A stretch of 64,000 bases of DNA from Asterochloris sp. CNOR1 (lineage: Eukaryota > Chlorophyta > Trebouxiophyceae > Trebouxiales > Trebouxiaceae). Within the stretch, counting starts at the first letter, position 1; every line of letters starts with the position of its first letter. Position numbers and translations under genes: made by a program. The notes beneath the pieces were generated by a model that saw only the letters and a list, made by a program, of their open reading frames with translations, did not search any database and was not told the origin of the DNA. The stretch is from assembly GCA_963969365.1 (NCBI GenBank), contig OZ017763.1, positions 558,001 through 622,000 of the forward strand, in the 5' to 3' direction. Shown one piece after another: positions 45,030 through 56,990 of this stretch.

Positions 45030-48000
45030 TCAGCGACGATTCATGAGGCGGTCTAGTACAACATTCAAGTCCACACTTTGGCCATTGTCCCGCAGCTGCT
45101 GGATGACGCCCTTGACCTGCAAGGCGAAGCAAACAAGCTTGAAATCTGGTGCTCTGAACTGAGCAGCTCTCTAGCGAGCAGCAGGCCACTCGGCTTGGGT
45201 AGACAGACTGCGCCACCCCTCTTCCCTGTTACGATACACGGTGAAGATGCTGGCAGGCAGAGCAGCATGTACCCATCCCAGTGATACATAAGGGAGCGCT
45301 CCTGCCCCTCAGCTGATGTCTAAGGCATGGCACATAGTGACATGCTGACTGACCTCATGGCGGCTAAAGCCCATGTTGACTACATCGTCAATGACCTGCT
45401 CCAAGGGGATGGCGCGGGCCTGCACCTGCCCTCCGCCACCCTGCAGGCAGCACCCAAAAACTGACGAGGTCTTGGCAGAGAGGGGCGAGCCAGCACTGCA
45501 TCCAGAGACATGGTGCCTGCCTGCACCTGCCCCCCATCCCCCTGCACAAGCGTGGCAGGAAAGCTGTGTTGTAGTCAACACCAACAACTGTAGGCTGAGG
45601 GATGGTGTGGGCCTGCAGGAGGCATTTGGTCACCACAGGGCATGCATGCAACCCACACGGGGCCATGCAGGAGTTTGCAGGCCTCCACTTGGCAGCTTCC
45701 ACCCTGCACACAGTGCACCCAAGCTTGGCAGCAAGTCTAGGACCGGCATGCAAGGAGCGGGCTTTACTGCAAACCTGCCTGCCTGCTGAGCAACGCAGCA
45801 GCTCTGGCGTGTGCACCTGCCTGCAGGTGTCTACAATCACCCAGCATGGCATGTCTAGGGCCAGGCTGCGAAGCTGAGCTTCAGAGTGCAACTGCCCAGG
45901 TGCCCAATGCAGGCTGACGGCGCTGGAACCACCAATCGGCAAGATAATTGACGTGAAGTCAGCCCAACCGAAGCACCACGCATGGTGATTTGCGCCACAA
46001 GGCTGCATCCGAACTGCAGCCCTGCCTGCCAGCCACGGGTTTGCAGCTGCAAACCCAGCACATGCACAGGGTGTCGGCTAAGTGGCTGTGGACGCTGCCC
46101 CCACACTTTCCAGACCCCAGCACCTTTTCGAGCTCCAGCACTTGCTCAGCACTGAACACTGTCCTCCCTGCCTGCCACAGAGATGCAAGTCACACAACAA
46201 TGCCCAGCCAAACCCTGCTGAAGCTCACAATGTAGCAGCCCCCAGATTGCTTGACTGGGCCCCGCCAGCCCTACTCGCCACAGGCTGAGGCTGCACGCTC
46301 AGCACCTGTGCTGGGCCTGCCCAATCAAACTGGCTGAGTCCCCGCCCTCATACCATACGACATGCTGCCCGCGAGCCAGCAAGCCTGACAGACAACCACC
46401 AGATGACCAAAATCTGCGATGCATCCTGACAACAAGCCAGGCTGAGCCACGGCCAGCCCTGCCTGTGGGTTGCGAGCGCTATGCCCCACCACCCTTTTCT
46501 CTCAAGCTCGAGGTCTATGTGAAACAAATATGCACAGCAGGTTGCGTCCTGGGTCCACCTGCCTGCCATACCCCTGGGAGCAGGCTGTGGCCAGCAGATG
46601 CAGAGTCACCTCTCAGCTGCTGCCACACACTTGGCTGGGCTCTGAGCCTCCCTGCCCGCAGTACCTTGGGGCAAGCTGGTTTCAACATTATCAGGGTCAG
46701 CTTGCAGCTGCTGCCACACAAGCCGGCTGGGCTCTCAGCCTCACTGCCTGGCTTGTCAGAGATGGGAGTGGCCCCTCATTCCAGGCATCCTCATCCAATT
46801 TCCAACAGCAAGAGCTGCACCCCGGCAGGGGCATCAGGGCCACGCGGCCTGCCATATGCTTGGGAGCCCACCACATGCAGAGTCACATCATAGCTGCTTT
46901 CACACACCTGACTGGGCCCTGGGGCCCCCTGCCTGCCATACGCCTGGGGAGGAGGCGGACCCCTCCCTCCTGGCGCCCCTGCATAGCCCCTGCCTCCGTA
47001 CTGCGGCGGCGGGCTCCCGGGCGGCGGGTAGCTCGCTGAGTACTGTGGCCCTCTGCTGTAGGGTCCCTGGTACCCGGGACCTGGGGCGGGCGCCGGCGGC
47101 AGTGGAGCTGGCAGGCTGCTGCCATAGCCATCAGCCGGCTGCAGGCAGGGCTGGCTCTGTGTGAGACGCACAGGGGGCAGCATGCAGTGCAGTGCGCAGC
47201 TGAAACAAGCGGCGTCAGGTAGGGTGTCAGGTGTGTCGCCACAGCCCTGCAGCAGTCAGACCAGTGTCAGTTAGGCAGCCTTGAGGGTCAAGTTGTGTGT
47301 CAAACAAGCGGCGTTGCAGCGCGTCTGGTACCTTGCCGGTAGATTGGCGCAGGAGGCTGGGGCAGGGGAGCTGGCAGGCTGTGGCCAAGGCAGACACCCT
47401 GCAGCAGCCGCTGCGCCAGGTCAGTGAGAGACTTTGTGACAAATGCCCAGGTTGCATGTCTCACAGCACAGTCCCAGTGCCTCTGCAGCGTGTCAATTAG
47501 GATTGTCATGCCCTGCACAGAGGTTGTGGGCACCATGCACCTGGAAGACATGAGCAGGCAGACTTATGTGAGAGAAGTGACGCTTTGAGAGCATGCTAAG
47601 CCCAGCAGACACCAGCTGGGACCAGTAAGCGACACCAGGTTGGCCATCAGTTGTGTAACAGAGCGTCCTGCAGCAGGCAGGCCGTTCTTCACCTGGCCCA
47701 TGATATAGTGTGGCCCACTCTTCTGGGAGGGAAGCATGACAGCAATGCGGCGCAAGATGCAGTCTTACCTGGTGCATGGGCGGAGGTGGCGGCGGCGGCT
47801 GGTGCTGGGTCGGCATGGGGGAAGGCGGTGGCGGCGGCGGCTGGTGCTGGGTCGGCATGGGGGAAGGTGGCGGCGGTGGCGGCGGCGGTGGCAGGGGGAG
47901 TGACGCTGCACCCTGCCCCGCTCCACCGTACTGCTGTGGTGGCCCTGCACAGGCAGGGCAAGTTTATGAGTTTAGCGAAGTGCTGAGAGCATCATGTTCA

Positions 48001-51000
48001 ACGCCATGGGCTTACAAACGAAGCCCCCTGCTGGGTTTCGCATCCACACGGCCAGTGCAGCGTTTGACAACTTTGTAGCAGATATGCCTCACAGAGTGTG
48101 ATCCCCTGGCTGTGCGCCTTGCCTCATCTGCCCCTGTGATGACACCTTGCACGCTCTGCCTTGATGTCTAGAGACTCTGGCCCCACAGAGGCAGAGGGGC
48201 TGGACTTAACCAGTGCCTTGAACAGCTAAGCTTTGAATGTGTTGCTGTGCGCACACCTTGCCCCATCTGTGCCAGGTGCCCTGTGCTCCCTGGCGGTCTT
48301 GGGGCCGCTCCTGACACCTGCTGCGACCACTGCGGCTGCAGGCTAGGCGCAGGCGGTGGAGCCATGTACGCCTGCAGGCCAAGCACAGCCAGGAGACACT
48401 GCAGATGAAGACTTTTCACAAGGGCTGGACCCAATGGCGGGCCGGGCGTATGCGCCTGCAGGTCAAACACACTATTGAGTCTGTGCAGGTGGAGACTGTT
48501 CACCACAGTTGTACCTGCCACTGGTGTCTGGTGCTTGTATGTCTGCAGACCAAGCACAACGATGAGGCCTTGCAGTCGGTGGCAGTGCCAGGAAGATGCT
48601 CATGTCCGAGCTCTTGCTGGCTGAGAAGACCAGCGTCACTTGGAAGAGCAGCAGCACAATCCCTGAGATGGGCACAACCCGTATGCATGCTGAGAGATGG
48701 CCAATAGTAGCAGCACGCTCATGTATGCTGCCAGGAAGGTGTGGCATTGGAGCGCTTTGGCCTGAAAGATCACGATGATTGAGTTGCTGCATTAGTACAT
48801 GTTCAGATTGAAAGTCACGCATGTGCTCCTGACACTCTCTGCACCGCATTGAAGCTGTGAACTTGGAAGTGGCCTACATACCCACCTGGGACTGCTGGGC
48901 CCCTGCACTGTACTGCGTCACACTGCTGTGTGGCGCTGAAGCATAGCTCGGCACGACGGGAGGGGGCGCCGGCGGTGCAAGCTGCGCCGGTGCAGGCGGT
49001 GGCGGCACCACCTGCTGCTGCAGCTGCTGAGCCGGTACCTGCTGTTGCGGGGGCGGCTGCTGCTGCTGATGGGGAGCAGGCGGGGCAGACACGCTGACCG
49101 GCATGGGGGGCACAGTGGGCGCAGTGGGAGCCGGGGCCACCGCTGGCTGTGGGGGTGGTGGCGCTGGCGCTGCCTGTGGCTGCGCAGGTGCGGCAGCTTG
49201 CGACTGCGGTGCTGCTGCCGCCTGAGGCGCAGGGGCGGCCTGGGGGGCAGCCGCTGCCTGGGCAGGAGCCGCTGGGGCTGTCGCCTGCTCTGGGCTTGGA
49301 GACGCCACCTGCAGAGCATAGCGCGGAGTGGAGCCGCTGGCAGCGCTTGCGCACAAAGCTGGTGAGATAGACTTGCAGGGAAGTTGTGTCAAGGTCGGTC
49401 ACAGCGATTTGCAGCATTGGCTCGTGGTCTGATCAGGTGTGTCTGTCAGAACACAGTGTGCTTGCATGCTGATGGACACCTGTGGTGCCGCCTGCGCCTC
49501 TGTTGCCGTTGGCGCCTGCCCAGCTCCCAGCCCCTCGCAGGAGGTACAATATTCAAGTGAGCATCAGTATCCAACTCAGCTTGATGTTGGCAACCTAAAG
49601 TAGCTCATGCAAAGGCTGCACCAGCAAGGCAGGGACAGGCAGTGGCAGGGCTGTACATGCAGGCGGCGTGCCAGACGGGAACGGATTGACAAGCTTACCC
49701 TGAGATTACACAAGCTGGGCAGGAACAGACCACAACAGGGGGAGAGAGCATGCCAGGCATGAGCAGCATGCGTTCCAGCACCTTCGTGCCAGCAGCATGC
49801 TCACCTGCACAGCAAGCTGGGCTGCCAGCTCAGCCTGAGCTCCTGCAAGCTCCTGCAGGGCATCAAAGACGGGTGCCCTTCGGGCTCACGAACTGCAATT
49901 GCTGTGCAGGACCACCAGGCTGCCCTTGTAGCAGCAGCATCTAGGCATTGCCTGGCTGGTATGCAGGGCATCGCCTGGCTGGTATGCTGGGCTCTGACGC
50001 ACTGACTCAGAGCAAGAAGTCAGACCTCCCAGGTTCTCTTGGGCAGGCAGCTGTCACCGTACTGTATGCAACCCAGATGGCCTGCTGGCGTAGACCCACT
50101 GGGCAGACAGTCCCACGGTGCCAGGAGCCAGCTTGTGCTTCAGCTCTAGAACAGCACAGCACTGCAGCCCACTTGCTGGTCTCTGCTCAGATCTATATTT
50201 CACCGCACCAAGCATCCATGCCCTGCTCCGCCAAGGACAAGCATGACACCTGAGCTGAAATCTGCTCGTGCCTGATCAGCAACCCCTCCCGACCCCGCAG
50301 AGTCCTCACTACAGCACAGAACCTGCAACAGTGGGGCCCCACCTGCATATGCCCGCTCGACAGCAACTCACAAAAACATTGCGGTCCCCACCTCATCAGC
50401 AAGACGCCTCGCGGCACCTTGAAGGGGTCTTCGTGGAGCCAGAGAAATGTCGGGTGATGAGCCTGCAGATGAGTACCAGTGCAGTCCCAGTGCAGTCACA
50501 CACCCCCGCCCCATGCTTTAGGTCCAGTTGGCCCTGCTCCAACATCAGAAGCCTGCTTCCATGGGCCTCAGCTGCCCACCTGCTTGTCCCTGATCAGCTG
50601 CACCCCGCGCTGCACCTCCCTCAGCCCCTTCTCCAGCGAGTCAAAGTGCTCCCGTCCAGCCTCCTCTCGTGAGGTGCCTTCCTGACGCCCATCTGCCACT
50701 GCCTGGGCAACCTCCTCTGTCCTGGTCTCCAGAGTCTCCAGGCGCCTGCAGACACCACAAAGTGGCAACATGAGGACAAGCTGTGGCAGCTGCAGTGGCA
50801 GCCAGCTCTGTCCTAGCCTCCAGCGCCTGGCCAGGCAGGGGCCTGCAGAAAGGGCAGACAGTCATGATGAACAGATCTGCAGCAACCGCTTCGCAAGCAT
50901 GTGTGTAGCAAAGGCGTTATGAACTTTGAGTAGTGCTACTGCCCTGGGTCACTCATTCTCGAGTGCCTGCAGGCGCCTGCAGACATCTTCAGGGGCTTGC

Positions 51001-52078
51001 TGTACAGACCCAGGCCGTCAAAGCAAAATACACTCGATCTGAAGTGTGACGAGAGCTGCCCAATCAAACCTACAGGCAGCGCACTTCGCACAGGCGCCAG
51101 ACCAACAATCCTGGATTTTTGCGGCATGCTGGGCACAGTGTTGTCGCCTGCCATTCCCTGGAAGCAAGGCATTGCAGCTGATCTGACCGCATCTAGCAGA
51201 ACCACTCAGTCATGCATGGCAGCGTCAGCTGCTGGGAGCGCACCCCACTGCTGAAGGCCACTGCTATGGAAAAGCACAGCCTTAGATCACCACAGAAGAA
51301 CATGGCCTCCACCAGATAGCATTCTTCGCAGACCAACACAGACCCCCATTGGCAAAGGGGGCCCACCTGTGGATGTCCTCCAGCACCTTTTGCAGCCCAC
51401 TGCCAAACCGCTTGAGGGCTGTGTCCACAATATCTTGGAAGGCAATCTCACTCTCCTTCAGCTCCCTCCTGCTTCGCGGCTCTCCCATGGGAGACAGCCC
51501 CATGGGGTGCCCTCGCCCTGCATAAGCAGTTGATGATCTGATTGAATGCTTGCCTCAGCCAGTACTTTGCTGCAAGCGGCCTCACAGAGGAATGCAATTT
51601 AGCTCTGACTGCAGGCTGTCAACCAACAGATGTGTGTAGCACTGCTGCGAGACTGTTGCATGGGAGCTTAAAAGACCTTGCAAGTCCCATATGAAGGCCT
51701 GCAACCTGGCAAATCCCATATACGATGTGACAGAAGATGCTCCCCAGGCCAATGGGCCCAGCACATACATAGCTGAGGTCGCAAGCAACCTTCGACACAT
51801 CAGAACCTCAGAGTGAATCTCATGATCAGCAGCGCTGATGCTGTGCAGTTCTGACCTGCTGCGGCAGCCTGCGGATCAGCGCTGCTGGCAGACTGCATCC
51901 TGCGCGGGGAGTCCATCTTGCTGGGCAGCACATTGTCATCGCCGTCGAAGATGTTGCTGCCCGCCTGCTGCCTTTTTGCACTGCTGGAGGCATTGACAGG
52001 CTTGCTGGGCAGCAAATCTGCGAAGAAGTCGTCCAAGCCATCTTGCTGATCAGGCTGCTTGACAGCCTGTTGCATCAT
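45030..52078 (-). CDS. FLOE1: FLOE-like prion-like protein (DUF1421)
   Basis: Ten exons (52078-51856, 51517-51367, 50745-50580, 49852-49805, 49308-48886, 48371-48257, 47944-47769, 47138-46908, 45440-45354, 45116-45030) read in phase and give 568 residues. Architecture matches plant FLOE1: a short acidic N-terminus (GLDDFFADLLPSKP), a coiled coil at about 85-196 whose end (FDSLEKGLREVQRGVQLIR, then DKQELAGAQAELA) follows the FLOE pattern, a long Ala/Gln/Pro/Tyr/Gly-rich low-complexity region (197-511), and a C-terminal UBA-like DUF1421 domain (518-564: EQVIDDVVNMGF, then IQQLRDNGQSVDLNVVLDRL). Arabidopsis FLOE1 forms hydration-dependent condensates and tunes seed germination under water stress; the algal function is not known. 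The ATG at 52078 is preceded in frame by a TAG. Exon 8 to exon 9 is the least certain join, because extra low-complexity exons could lie in that 1.5-kb intron. Confidence 0.88.
45490..45545 (-). repeat. Upstream copy of FLOE-like exon 9 5' edge
   Basis: On the minus strand a copy beginning near 45541 repeats the exon 9 start at 45440 (GGGCAGGTGCAGGC present in both), offset about 101 bp. Its continuation no longer encodes the DUF1421 start. Confidence 0.6.
46590..46760 (-). repeat. Downstream copies of FLOE-like exon 8 3' edge
   Basis: The exon 8 donor region (GGGCCCAGTCAG, GTGTGTGAAAGCAGCT) recurs in decayed form near 46716 and 46625 as GCCCAGCC followed by GTGTGGCAGCAGCT. Steps from the real donor are about 186 and 91 bp. 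The following intron bases (GTGACTCTGCAT) are copied too. Confidence 0.6.
47790..47875 (-). repeat. 42-bp coding repeat with proline runs in FLOE-like exon 7
   Basis: Two units offset by 42 bp encode SPMPTQHQPPPPPP twice. The CCG/CCA-rich repeat lies inside the low-complexity region and keeps the frame, so length variation between individuals is likely. Confidence 0.8.
48450..48548 (-). repeat. Two upstream copies of FLOE-like exon 6 5' edge
   Basis: Copies begin at 48542 and 48455 and the real exon begins at 48371, steps of 87 and 84 bp. Each follows CTGCAG. Translation shows the family: LQTYKHQTP, LQAHTPGPP and the exon itself LQAYMAPPP. Confidence 0.7.
50790..50980 (-). repeat. Upstream copies of FLOE-like exon 3 5' edge
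   Basis: A clear copy begins at 50826 (GCGCTGGAGGCTAGGACAGA against GCGCCTGGAGACT and ACCAGGACAGA in the exon at 50745), offset 81 bp. A weaker one (GCACTCGAGAATGAG or the GCGCC nine bases before it) lies near 50966-50975. Confidence 0.6.
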
Positions 52079-52348
52079 CTTGGATTTTCGGAGCCAAGGA
52101 TGTGGGCTGCTGGCTCGCTAGACAGCTTCCATTTGGGGGCAAACGAAATGCAGACTTCCGTTCTTGTATCACTGATTGTGGGCAGAGCAGACTGCTGAGA
52201 AGGAAGAGACAAGCCCTCAGATCTCATTTGGCAGTCGAAGGTGCTAGAGGAAACCAGCAGTTGCAGGTGAGACCTCAGCATGGGCATACATTCTGAAAAC
52301 ATATACAATCTGAAGACAGCTGGCTTTGCTTAGAAGTTAAACGTCCAG
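52079..52348. other. Upstream region of the FLOE-like gene
   Basis: 270 bp between the FLOE-like start and the stop of the next minus-strand open segment. A 77-codon minus frame covers it but overlaps the FLOE start in another frame and has no recognisable feature. It probably holds the 5' UTR and promoter. Confidence 0.4.
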
Positions 52349-53198
52349 TTACACCACAGGGGCTCTGATTGCAGCTGAGCTTGTGAATGTCTTATGCACC
52401 ACTTGTGGTGCCTGCCATGGTGCGGGCGGGGAGAGGTGCAGCACAGAGTGGTAGGCAGACAGAGGCTGCAGCTCTCCAGCACATCGAGTAACCCGCATGA
52501 ATGCTGACAGACATGCAGAGCTATCATACATGTCAAGCGTAATGGTCGAGGAGAGGTGTACAAGCACAGTCAAGTAGCATGCAGCAGAGCTCAGCAATAG
52601 GTCAGCTGGGCTGTCAGGGCTCGTGAAAGCATCCACAGCATTATTGTCATCAACATACCACCGCTGTACTTTGCCAGAGGCCCAAATTGACATGTCAGGC
52701 GAGATGTCAAAGAGCTTGGTTCCATGTGGACGGTGCCTGAAATGAACAGATTTTCAGCAGCTGCATGGCTGATGTGTCTGTGCCAGCTCCACACAGCCAT
52801 GTTTGTTGGCGCAAGTGTGATTTCGCTACAGGACTGCAGTGGTCTGGTGCTAGAAGCATTTCAGATACTTCCTCAATCCTGAAGTCAGTCAGACAGCACA
52901 TGCACTACCTTCTTGGCCCAAAGGCTGGCATTGCAGATGCACATCAGGCGGATCCGTCTTGTCATGTCAGTCCTGGTGCTGCAGGTGACGTGCCAGCAGA
53001 CCTGCGCAGGCAGGCAGCTGCTTGGATGGCGGCCTCCCCACCCTGCGCCTTGTCAGCCACGCTTGTAATGAGGCGGCCACTGTGGCTGCACGCCACCTGT
53101 AGCATTGCCTCCTCCTGAGCCCAGCCCAAACTCTGCACATTAGCAAGGGGTGTCCTCATATGAGCAGCTCGATCTGGGCTCGCCAGCACTGAAGTCAC
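52349..53198 (-). CDS. Two possible exons of an unidentified protein
   Basis: Not recognised. Two minus-strand segments join in phase: 53198-53002 (after GTCAG, ending before GTCTGC) and 52736-52349 (after TTTCAG, ending TAA), together 194 residues plus a stop. The translation has balanced composition and globular-looking stretches (GTKLFDISPDMSIWASGKVQ, then WYVDDNNAVDAF, YLTVLVHLSSTITLDMYDS), unlike shadow frames nearby. One stretch faintly recalls beta-propeller blades, which is too weak to use. Further 5' exons would have to lie between 53200 and 53700. It could also be non-coding sequence that happens to be open. Confidence 0.3.
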
Positions 53199-53767
53199 CT
53201 GACAAGAACCACCCAGCCATCACGTCAATTTTTCAGTGCTCATGCGGCTCCAGCACCTCCTGCTGACCATAGGCGCCGTGCTGCTGTCAAAGGGCCAGGG
53301 GTTCCTTCTCAGACTGACGCAACTGCTCAGCCTGAAGAATAGCGGCCCTGTAGTGGCAGAAGAGACACTCTGACTGTTTTGGTCTGGCCCTCATCACACT
53401 ACTGCCATTTGATGGGCTGAATGCCCTGTCTGACGCCTAAGCAGTTGTGCTGCTGGCCAAGCCAGTGTGTAGGATGCAGCAGGTGGTGAGTACCAGCAGG
53501 AAAGCTGCTGAAGGCAGCCACATGGTGCTTGGCATTCAGGAACACTCACACTGCATGAGCTGCTGCATGGGCAGCAGCTGCACCAAGTCATCTTGATGTG
53601 CTGAGCAAACGGAACCTTTGCATCCTGACTAACAGCCAGACTGAGCTCCCAAAGATGCTTCCTGTCTGACTGTCAGACAGTCAAAGTGCAAGCTAGATTC
53701 CGTTGCTGCTTTTCCAGCAAGGGGAAGCGAGAGGAGGGCAAAGTGCCCTCAAGCAAACTGTGGGATC
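53199..53767. other. Upstream region of the BTB gene
   Basis: 569 bp before the BTB start. Short open frames on both strands, including a plus-strand stretch reading LLLTIGAVLLSKGQGFLLRL (53253-53312), could be a missed exon, but no consistent gene was built. No repeat was seen. Confidence 0.35.
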
Positions 53768-56598
53768 ATGTCAGAGCTTTGCAACCTCAACGTTGGAGGG
53801 GGCTTTTTCACTACCAGCAAGGCCACCCTCATGAAGGTGAACCTTCTTGCTGGAGCTTGCGTGTCCTGAGCACCTGTAGACTCAGGAGCGATCTGGAGGC
53901 AAGTCAATCGGTTCCGACAACTTCAAGAATTGACAGTCGCAGCAGAGGGGGCATTGCTGTAGTCTGATCTACAGCTGTCTGAGAAGCTGTGCCTGAAGGC
54001 TGCCTCAGAGCAGAGCATGCAACTGTGCCTTGACCACACCTGTGTCCTTTTGCAGGACTCTGACTCCATGCTGGCACGCATGTTCTCCTCCGCATGGAGC
54101 AGCAATAGGACCGATGATGAGGTGCGGCGCATTCGCCCCTGCTGGTCATTCGACAGCTTGGCAAGACTGGGCATCAGATCCTGCAGCTGAGGCACTCAGC
54201 TGAGCCGCGCGAGAGTCCCTGAGCAGCGTATGACACACCAGCAGCTAGCAGCCTCCTCAGCATGATGGGGGGCCCAGATTAGCCCTAGGTGCCAGAACGA
54301 GGCACCAGGACCTCCAGCGCAGACGAGACAGGCCTGCTGTGGTGCTGCAGGGGCGAGTCTTTGTGGACAGGGATCCCAAGCACTTCAGGTTGATCCTGAA
54401 CTTCCTCAGGGACGGAACAGCAGCGCTGCCCTCGGACCCTATCGAGCTGCAGGAGATCAAGCAGGAGGCAGAGTTCTTCCAGGTGGGGGACACACAGTGC
54501 AACAGCAAGCAAGAGCTTGCGGCTTGATGCACACTGGGACTTGTGTCTCTGTCAGTGCCAAGTCTCTGCCCCGTCTTCAGGGTTGGCAGACGTGTTCGCT
54601 GCTGTGCAGCTAAGCTCTTACTATGCCTGCTGTTGAGGAGAGGGCCCCAAGCAGTGCACGCTAGCTGCCGCAGTCCAGGCACATCAGGGAGCAGTCCTTG
54701 CATCGATCTGGACTTGCTGTGGTGCTACCTCATGCACTGCTGGAGCCAGATGTGCCCTTGCCTGCCTGCAGCTGGAGGACCTGAAGCAGCAGGTGGTCTG
54801 CCACGACCACTGGAAGCCGCAGGGGGCCGCGCAGCTGCGCAGCAGCATCGCCCAGTGTGTACAGGTGAGGCAAGAGGGTAACAGCTGTGGGAAGAACTGG
54901 ATGTCCTGATGGAGTGCACCTTTGGTAGTCCTCTAAAGTCAGTTGAGCAGCTCATTACACCCCGGAAAGGCTGACAAGCTGCTCTGCAGATGCAAGGCGA
55001 CAGGCAGTGCACGGTCTATCAGGCTGCTTGCCAACCAGAGGCTGCAGAACAGTAGCCTTGTCGTTGCAGGGGGACAAGCAGCTGCGAGAGGCAATGGATG
55101 TGATTCTGGAGTGCGCCTTTGGCAGCATACCCTACACCGACTCCACCTGTGTCCCCAGCTCGTCGACCTGTGTGGATGTTGCCCTCAGGGAGAGCGCATA
55201 CAATCCGCTGCACCCGCAGCACCAGCTGCAGCAGCAGGACGAGACACTGTACGTCGCCTTCCAGCAGCACATCCAGATCAAGGTGAGGCTGGACTGCAGT
55301 TGGTTGGGTGCTCTGCTTCACGTGGACATCCAGGTGGGCCACAGCTGTGGTTCCTGGCTAAGCAACAACTCCCTGCATCTTGAACAGCACAACGACTCCA
55401 TGCATCAGCAGCATCAGCAGCAGTGGCACCAGCAGGGCCAGGATGTAGGCATCTGCCCACCACCTCATGCCCATTCCCTTGCCAGTGCTGTGCAAGGAAC
55501 TACTGAGCTCCAGCACAGGCTGCGCCTGTTTGCATGGAGCTGAAGCGATAGCCTCAGGCAGGGGCCCCAATGGCCACCTGTATTGCAGTGCAGGAGAAGA
55601 TCAATGCTGAGGGGAGGGAGCCTGCTCAAAAGATGAGCAGACTGCTTTTGCCAGAACCAGCTCACAAACAGCTGCACGAACCACCTTGTGTCCTGCCATG
55701 CAGGGTGAGGTGAATTGTGAGGTGTATGACGCCAAGCACGAGTCCCACCTGCTGCATGAGGAGGGGAGGTTGTCTTATGACCCCAGCGCTTACTCACCTC
55801 CCAGCTCACATGGCCGCCAGAGTCGATTTCACATCAAAACCATGGAGGTCAGCACCAAACCTGCCCTCGCCTGTCTGCACCCCACTTGCTGCACTGACTG
55901 TGAGTCAGTCCTCGTGAGTGTCATGGCCGCTGCTGCAGCGTCAAGTGCCTATCTCCTGTTTCATTCGCCTCAGAACCTATCACAGACACTGGGCTTGGGG
56001 ACTCCATGCTCTTTTGCTGCTCTTTTACCTCATCTGCAGATGCTTGCCTTGCTCTAGCACCTGGCGTGAACCTCCCCTTATGTGAGAGACTCCTGGCAAC
56101 AGCACCTCTTGAGCCGCAGTCTGTGGGTGCCTCAACAGGCACTGCAGAGCTCTGCTCCTGCAGGCCCCAAGCTGGATACAGCCAACGCGGCTGATGCATC
56201 ATTGGCCTGCTTGTGTGTCAGGGTCAACTGCTGCCTCACTATGCAGGACCCCGCTCTGTGCGGTAGTGCCTTGCTTCACCCACTTGCCCAGTCCTTGTTT
56301 CCTCCAACCTGCGAGCTGTACCCAGACATGCTCAGGCCTGCCAGAAGCAGCACTGGCACTTTTGCTGCAGGTGTATCGGCACCACTGCGTGGGGCAGCTG
56401 TCAGAGAAACACCGCCGCATGAGGGACTGCGCACTGTACATAGCCGGCAACGTGAACGCGACCAAGTGGGCTTTGGAGTTGTATGGCTTCCGGGACGTGA
56501 CCATCCCAATCCAGGCAATGCAGATGTCAGATAGCGTGGATGGCACAGTGTCCCCTGTGCTTCTTAATGTGAGGTTGAGCATCAGGCTCTCTCTGTAG
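53768..56598 (+). CDS. BTB/T1-domain protein, KCTD-like
   Basis: Seven exons (53768-53836, 54056-54121, 54351-54482, 54772-54864, 55070-55282, 55704-55847, 56371-56598), all in phase 0, give 314 residues. The first three exons build a potassium-channel-type T1/BTB domain: LNVGGGFFTTSKATLMK, DSMLARMFSS, then GRVFVDRDPKHFRLILNFLR and an EFFQ ending. There is no transmembrane segment, so this is a soluble KCTD-type protein, typically an oligomerising scaffold or a cullin-3 substrate adaptor. Residues 91-314 are a conserved-looking but unnamed region (GDKQLREAMDVILECAFGSI, HHCVGQLSEKHRRMRDCALY). The start MSELCNLNVGGG places the T1 strand right at the N-terminus, as in short KCTD proteins. The last exon may have an unused donor at AATGTGAGG; the present stop is TAG at 56596. 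Confidence 0.85.
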
Positions 56599-56990
56599 CC
56601 CTCAAAAGTGCAAACCTGAGCATCGGGCTCGCCACTTAAGACCACCCCCAGTGTTTAAGCCCCCTCCCAAGCATAGCAGCCCGGCTTCATGCCGCTGCAT
56701 GGCCTCGGGCCAGGATCTTTGGTAGCTTTGAGTTGCACAGCTTGGGCACAGTGTCTCTAATGTCTGACAAGTCCCCCTCTCAGCGACAAGGCATATTGCA
56801 ATTTTGACTGACGAACCTCCAAACAGCTTGCTGAACTTGCACTTGTGAGTGATTTGATAGACTATTTCGTGAGCGCACTTGACTTTTTTTGGTGGATTTG
56901 CACATTTGCAAGTACAGTAGATAAGCATCAAATTATTTGACCTTGGGGGCCAAAATGCCTGCTCAATGCTCCTGTCATACTCTGCCAGCA
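56599..56990. other. Convergent intergenic region between BTB and AMT stops
   Basis: 392 bp between two stop codons, AT-richer than the flanks, with homopolymer runs such as CTTTTTTTGG. It presumably contains both 3' UTRs. No gene or repeat was recognised. Confidence 0.5.

Noticed and set aside
49045-49365. Arg/Gly/Leu-rich plus-strand frame opposite FLOE-like exon 5
   Set aside because: It is the reverse complement of a Pro/Ala/Gln-rich coding exon, which produces such artefacts.
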